From: an uncultured Bacillota bacterium
GTDB lineage: Bacteria > Bacillota > Dehalobacteriia > UBA7702
DNA: 10,209 nucleotides
NCBI GenBank assembly: GCA_902766525.1
Contig: CACXDX010000035.1
Location: 1 to 10,209, forward strand
Direction: 5' to 3'
Part shown: positions 8,773 to 10,209 of the stretch, piece by piece
Layout: every line of letters starts with the position of its first letter
Numbering within the stretch: the first letter of the stretch is position 1
Notes under the pieces: model-generated
What the model saw: the letters and a program-made list of their open reading frames with translations, nothing else
What the model was told of the DNA's origin: nothing
Databases searched by the model: none
Made by a program: the position numbers and the translations under genes

Positions 8773-8808
8773 AAGGACGCAGATAATTTTGTCGCAGGGT
8801 CCCTTTTT
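8773..8808 (+). terminator. Probable weak rho-independent terminator after hslU
   Basis: GGAC (8775-8778) can pair with GTCC (8799-8802), enclosing a smaller GATA/TGTC stem, followed by CTTTTT. The stem is short and has internal loops, so this is only a moderate call. Its place 8 nt after the hslU stop fits the end of the operon. Confidence 0.45.
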
Positions 8809-8892
8809 ATTGCCGCATGTGAAATATTGTCTAAATTATTGACCCGATAACAGTATTTGACAAAAAAACATACATTAAGATCGGATATTCTA

Positions 8893-8921
8893 TGGACAAC
8901 AAAAAGTATTTATAATATAAT
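8893..8921 (+). promoter_or_regulatory. Sigma-A-type promoter for the riboswitch leader
   Basis: A -35 box TGGACA (8893-8898) is separated by exactly 17 nt from a perfect -10 box TATAAT (8916-8921). A second overlapping TATAAT lies at 8911-8916. Transcription would begin near 8928, about 15-20 nt before the first aptamer. The surrounding DNA is AT-rich. Confidence 0.7.
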
Positions 8922-8943
8922 CTAAATGTATTTTTAAACAATA

Positions 8944-9015
8944 CCGCTTTCAATTCGAAGCCGGTGAAATTCCGGGTGGGTGCGCCACTGTAAAAGTCAG
9001 ACCGATTGAGAGAGG
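8944..9015 (+). ncRNA. Cobalamin-riboswitch-like aptamer 1 (compact type)
   Basis: The core shows the hallmark cobalamin-riboswitch strings in order: CCGGTGAAATTCCGG (8961-8975), GCGCCACTGTAA (8982-8993) and the B12-box-like AGTCAGACCG (8995-9004). CTTTCAAT (8947-8954) pairs with ATTGAGAG (9005-9012) as an 8-bp P1 stem with one G-U pair. At about 70 nt and without a long peripheral hairpin, it resembles the small cobalamin (class II) architecture more than the full-size form. The call is by eye from consensus motifs; a covariance search with the Rfam cobalamin models would settle it. Confidence 0.75.
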
Positions 9016-9038
9016 GAAAGAAAATGATTTTCGCAATT

Positions 9039-9056
9039 AAGGTCATTGATGACCTT
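9039..9056 (+). promoter_or_regulatory. Alternative hairpin competing with terminator 1
   Basis: AAGGTCA (9039-9045) pairs perfectly with TGACCTT (9050-9056) around a TTGA loop. Its right arm includes 9053-9056, the first four bases of the terminator stem that follows, so the two hairpins cannot fully form together. It is a candidate antiterminator or switching element for aptamer 1. Confidence 0.5.
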
Positions 9057-9077
9057 ACCGAAACGGTGAGGTTTTTT
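9053..9077 (+). terminator. Rho-independent terminator of riboswitch 1
   Basis: CCTTACCG (9053-9060) pairs with CGGTGAGG (9064-9071), 8 bp with one wobble and an AAA loop, directly followed by six T. It sits 38 nt after aptamer 1, as expected for a transcription-attenuating riboswitch. Confidence 0.85.
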
Positions 9078-9092
9078 CTTTAAGAGGCAAGT

Positions 9093-9204
9093 CCTGCCGC
9101 TTGAAAAAAGACAGTGTTCGCACCGGGTGAAAATCCCAACCACGCAGGGTACCGTAACGAATTCTCAATTCGAAGTCGGAAAAACACTGATTTTTAAGGG
9201 CAGG
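9093..9204 (+). ncRNA. Cobalamin-riboswitch-like aptamer 2 with long P1 helix
   Basis: The core contains CGGGTGAAAATCCC (9124-9137), a diverged GGTACCGTAAC (9148-9158; compare the consensus ACTGTAA) and the B12-box-like GAAGTCGGA (9172-9180). A GAATT/AATTC hairpin lies before the box. CAGTGTT (9112-9118) pairs perfectly with AACACTG (9183-9189). The helix extends outward through AAAAA/TTTTT, CTT/AAG and CCTGCC/GGCAGG, about 21 bp in all with small bulges. The diverged central string makes this call slightly weaker than aptamer 1, but its position right after a terminated riboswitch and before another terminator supports it. Confidence 0.68.
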
Positions 9205-9219
9205 TTTATGCAAAAAATG

Positions 9220-9251
9220 ACCGTGCCCGAAAAAACGAGCACGGTTTTTTT
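9220..9251 (+). terminator. Rho-independent terminator of riboswitch 2
   Basis: ACCGTGC (9220-9226) pairs with GCACGGT (9239-9245), with an inner CG/CG pair and A-rich loop, followed by a run of T to 9251. TGCCC (9224-9228) in the left arm is also complementary to GGGCA (9198-9202) in the 3' strand of the aptamer 2 P1 helix. That gives a simple antiterminator: GGGCA pairs either with P1 (aptamer folded, terminator forms) or with TGCCC (terminator blocked). This predicts an OFF switch. Confidence 0.88.
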
Positions 9252-9308
9252 GAAAGAACCGAAAGCTGATTTTGATATCATGGTTTAAAAAAATATAAAA
9301 AAAAAGGA

Positions 9309-9356
9309 GCGTTGAGACGAGCAAGATTCTTTGGCCGGAACAGCTCATCTCAACGC
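9309..9356. repeat. 14-bp inverted repeat; possible minus-strand terminator
   Basis: GCGTTGAGACGAGC (9309-9322) and GCTCATCTCAACGC (9343-9356) are inverted copies with one mismatch (C9318 against A9347) and a 20-nt loop. Read on the minus strand, the stem is followed after a few bases by a long T-run (complement of the A-rich 9287-9305), so it can act as a terminator for leftward transcripts. On the plus strand it follows AAGGAG and would hold a start region in a stem. Confidence 0.6.
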
Positions 9357-9448
9357 GGTCTCCAAGAACATGTCTTGAAGTATATTTATTTTACCCTGTA
9401 TTTGTGTTTTCGTCAACAGGAAGCGGGGTCTCCGAAGCAATATTTTAA
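9317..9448 (+). pseudogene. Possible remnant of a gene start (start codon lost), very uncertain
   Basis: AAGGAG (9304-9309) lies 7 nt before an ACG codon at 9317 that opens a 43-codon frame beginning TSKILWPEQLI and ending at TAA 9446-9448. The opposite arm of the inverted repeat carries the complement of ATG at this place, so a T-to-C change at 9318 could have removed a start codon. The later part of the frame (rich in Y, F and V) does not look like the codon use of the genes upstream. I do not recognise the peptide. It may be chance; it is listed because it is the only candidate target directly behind the riboswitches. Confidence 0.18.
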
Positions 9449-9453
9449 GCTGT

Positions 9454-9481
9454 TCTTGCGGATCATTCCGTAAGATTTTTT
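9454..9481 (+). terminator. Third rho-independent terminator
   Basis: TCTTGCGGA (9454-9462) pairs with TCCGTAAGA (9467-9475), 9 bp with one G-U, a TCAT loop and six T. It ends only 3-4 nt before a strong GGAGGAG ribosome binding site, so it could be an attenuator for what follows or the end of the leader transcript. Confidence 0.82.
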
Positions 9482-9495
9482 ATTGGAGGAGATCC

Positions 9496-9582
9496 TTGAT
9501 TGACAATGAAAACCACTCTGAAGAGGGAAACCGCGAAACAGCAATTTTTGAAAACACGCCGCGAGATGCAGCGGAAAAATGA
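9496..9582 (+). CDS. Hypothetical 28-residue acidic small protein (uncertain)
   Basis: GGAGGAG (9485-9491) has good spacing to a TTG at 9496. The frame encodes a 28-residue acidic peptide starting MIDNENHSEEGN and ending PRDAAEK, and stops at TGA 9580-9582. I recognise no family. A second frame from ATG 9506 runs to 9754 but crosses a clear terminator and ends in implausible sequence; its middle (KELIEALNDPDRRRFPFP) reads as protein-like. Joining the two frames near the A5 run at 9575-9579 would give a longer product, so a frameshifted or degraded gene is possible. No promoter fits between the preceding terminator and this site, so expression would need read-through. Confidence 0.25.
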   Translation: MIDNENHSEEGNRETAIFENTPRDAAEK

Positions 9583-9674
9583 AAAAGAGCTGATCGAAGC
9601 GCTGAATGATCCGGATCGGCGGCGTTTTCCTTTCCCGCAGGCTCTCCGCCTCCGAACTCCGCCTTTTATCGAGT

Positions 9675-9703
9675 CTCCGCCCGCGGCGGAGCTTTTCTTT
9701 TTC
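9675..9703 (+). terminator. Fourth rho-independent terminator
   Basis: CTCCGCC (9675-9681) pairs perfectly with GGCGGAG (9685-9691) around a CGC loop, followed by the T-rich CTTTTCTTTTTC. It marks the 3' end of any transcript crossing the small ORF. Between here and 9825 I see no gene, only a weak TGTCTT/AAGACA hairpin at 9771-9789. Confidence 0.78.
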
Positions 9704-9824
9704 TCATGGGCTCATTATAACACGCTTCGAGTGTCAAAAAGTGTGATTGCGTGATCAACTCTCTGCTTCCTGTCTTGACAAAAAAGACAAAGGAGAGGCG
9801 GCCTTTTTTCGGCAAAATCCGCCG

Positions 9825-9905
9825 TTGTCACAAATGTCACAATTGTCACAAATGTCACAAATGTCACAATTGTCACAATTGTCACAATTGTCACAATTGT
9901 CACAA
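9825..9905. repeat. Tandem array A: nine 9-bp units of WTGTCACAA
   Basis: Nine uninterrupted units, differing only at the first base (T, A, T, A, A, T, T, T, T). Each TTGTCACAA unit is itself a short dyad, TTGT and ACAA around a central C. The period is a multiple of three and two plus-strand frames give simple tripeptides (L/M-S-Q, C-H-N/K), but no start signal or non-repetitive coding sequence is attached, so I regard it as non-coding. Confidence 0.95.
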
Positions 9906-9912
9906 AAGCGGT

Positions 9913-9996
9913 GGAGAAGGAGAAGGATAAGGAGAAGGATAAGGATAAGGATAAGGAGAAAGAGAAGGAGAAAGATAAAGATAAAGATAAAGATAA
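9913..9996. repeat. Tandem array B: fourteen hexamers RGAKAA
   Basis: Fourteen contiguous hexamers: GGAGAA and GGATAA mixed in the left half, then AGAGAA, GGAGAA and four AGATAA in the right half, fading into AGGATAAGG. The array is fully purine-biased on the plus strand except for single T positions. No coding or known binding-site function can be assigned. Confidence 0.93.
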
Positions 9997-10008
9997 AGGA
10001 TAAGGTAA

Positions 10009-10209
10009 TTGCAGCAAATGCAGCAAAAGCAGCAAATGCTAGCAAATGCAGCAAATGCAGCAAAAGCAGCAAATGCAGCAAAAGCAGCAAATGCAGCAAA
10101 TGTAACAATTGCTAACAAATGCAGCAAATGCAGCAAAAGCAGCAAAAGCAGCAAATGCAGCAAAAGCAGCAAATGCAGCAAATGCAGCAAATGCAGCAAA
10201 TGCAGCAAA
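10009..10209. repeat. Tandem array C: at least 22 units of WTGCAGCAA, continuing past the window
   Basis: Units are 9 bp: ATGCAGCAA or AAGCAGCAA, with a first TTGCAGCAA and one ATGTAACAA (10100-10108). Two 10-bp variants occur: ATGCTAGCAA (10036-10045) and TTGCTAACAA (10109-10118). Most units carry the dyad TGC-A-GCA. The array reaches the last base, so its true length and any gene beyond are unknown. Open reading frames across it on both strands come from the lack of stops in the repeat, not from coding. Confidence 0.95.

Noticed and set aside
8857..8862. TTGACA as the -35 box of the leader promoter
   Set aside because: No acceptable -10 box lies 16-18 nt downstream. TGGACA/TATAAT at 8893-8921 has exact 17-nt spacing.
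9055..9348. 97-codon minus-strand open frame across the riboswitches
   Set aside because: It covers two terminators and an aptamer, has no suitable ribosome binding site, and its composition is random-looking.
9771..9789. TGTCTT/AAGACA hairpin as a terminator
   Set aside because: Only 6 bp and AT-rich, with no T-run after it.
9715..10208. Long open frames on both strands over the repeat arrays (Leu/His-rich or Ser/Lys/Cys-rich)
   Set aside because: Tandem repeats without stop codons stay open in many frames at once. There is no unique coding sequence and no start signal.
9825..10209. CRISPR array
   Set aside because: Units of 9 or 6 bp are contiguous, with no spacers and no cas genes in the window.
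9825..10209. Replication origin with iterons or DnaA boxes
   Set aside because: TTGTCACAA and ATGCAGCAA do not match the DnaA box TTATCCACA, the period is too short for typical iterons, and no replication gene is nearby.

Overview
The window looks like a chromosomal segment of a Firmicutes bacterium, probably Negativicutes or a related anaerobic lineage. I infer this from the gene order dprA-topA-trmFO-xerC-hslV-hslU (the order known from Bacillus and relatives), strong AAGGAGG-type ribosome binding sites, folate-dependent TrmFO, and roughly balanced GC content in the genes. The genus cannot be fixed from the sequence alone.

Positions 28-8765 hold seven plus-strand genes packed like one operon: D-alanine--D-alanine ligase (ddl), DNA processing protein A (dprA), topoisomerase I (topA), folate-dependent tRNA U54 methyltransferase (trmFO), tyrosine recombinase (xerC), and the peptidase and unfoldase of the HslVU protease (hslV, hslU). 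Junctions are 0 nt, 15 nt, a 4-nt ATGA overlap, 67 nt (with an imperfect hairpin), 2 nt and 3 nt. All key catalytic motifs are present and no gene is broken. The set is housekeeping: cell wall precursor synthesis, handling of incoming DNA, supercoiling, tRNA modification, chromosome dimer resolution and proteolysis. codY, which follows hslU in Bacillus subtilis, is not found in the remaining 1.4 kb.

Positions 8766-9481 are AT-richer and carry regulatory RNA. A weak terminator follows hslU. A good sigma-A-type promoter (8893-8921) then drives a leader with two consecutive compact cobalamin-riboswitch-like aptamers, each with its own rho-independent terminator. No recognisable B12 gene follows. 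Next come a 14-bp inverted repeat, a possible decayed start region and a third terminator.

Positions 9482-9703 hold at most a tiny 28-codon acidic ORF with a strong ribosome binding site and TTG start, followed by a fourth terminator. From 9825 to the end there are three tandem repeat arrays: a 9-bp array (TTGTCACAA type), a 6-bp array (RGAKAA) and a second 9-bp array (WTGCAGCAA) that runs off the window. The two 9-bp units share one short dyad layout although their sequences differ. The tandem orphan riboswitches and this repeat mosaic are the least ordinary parts of the window.
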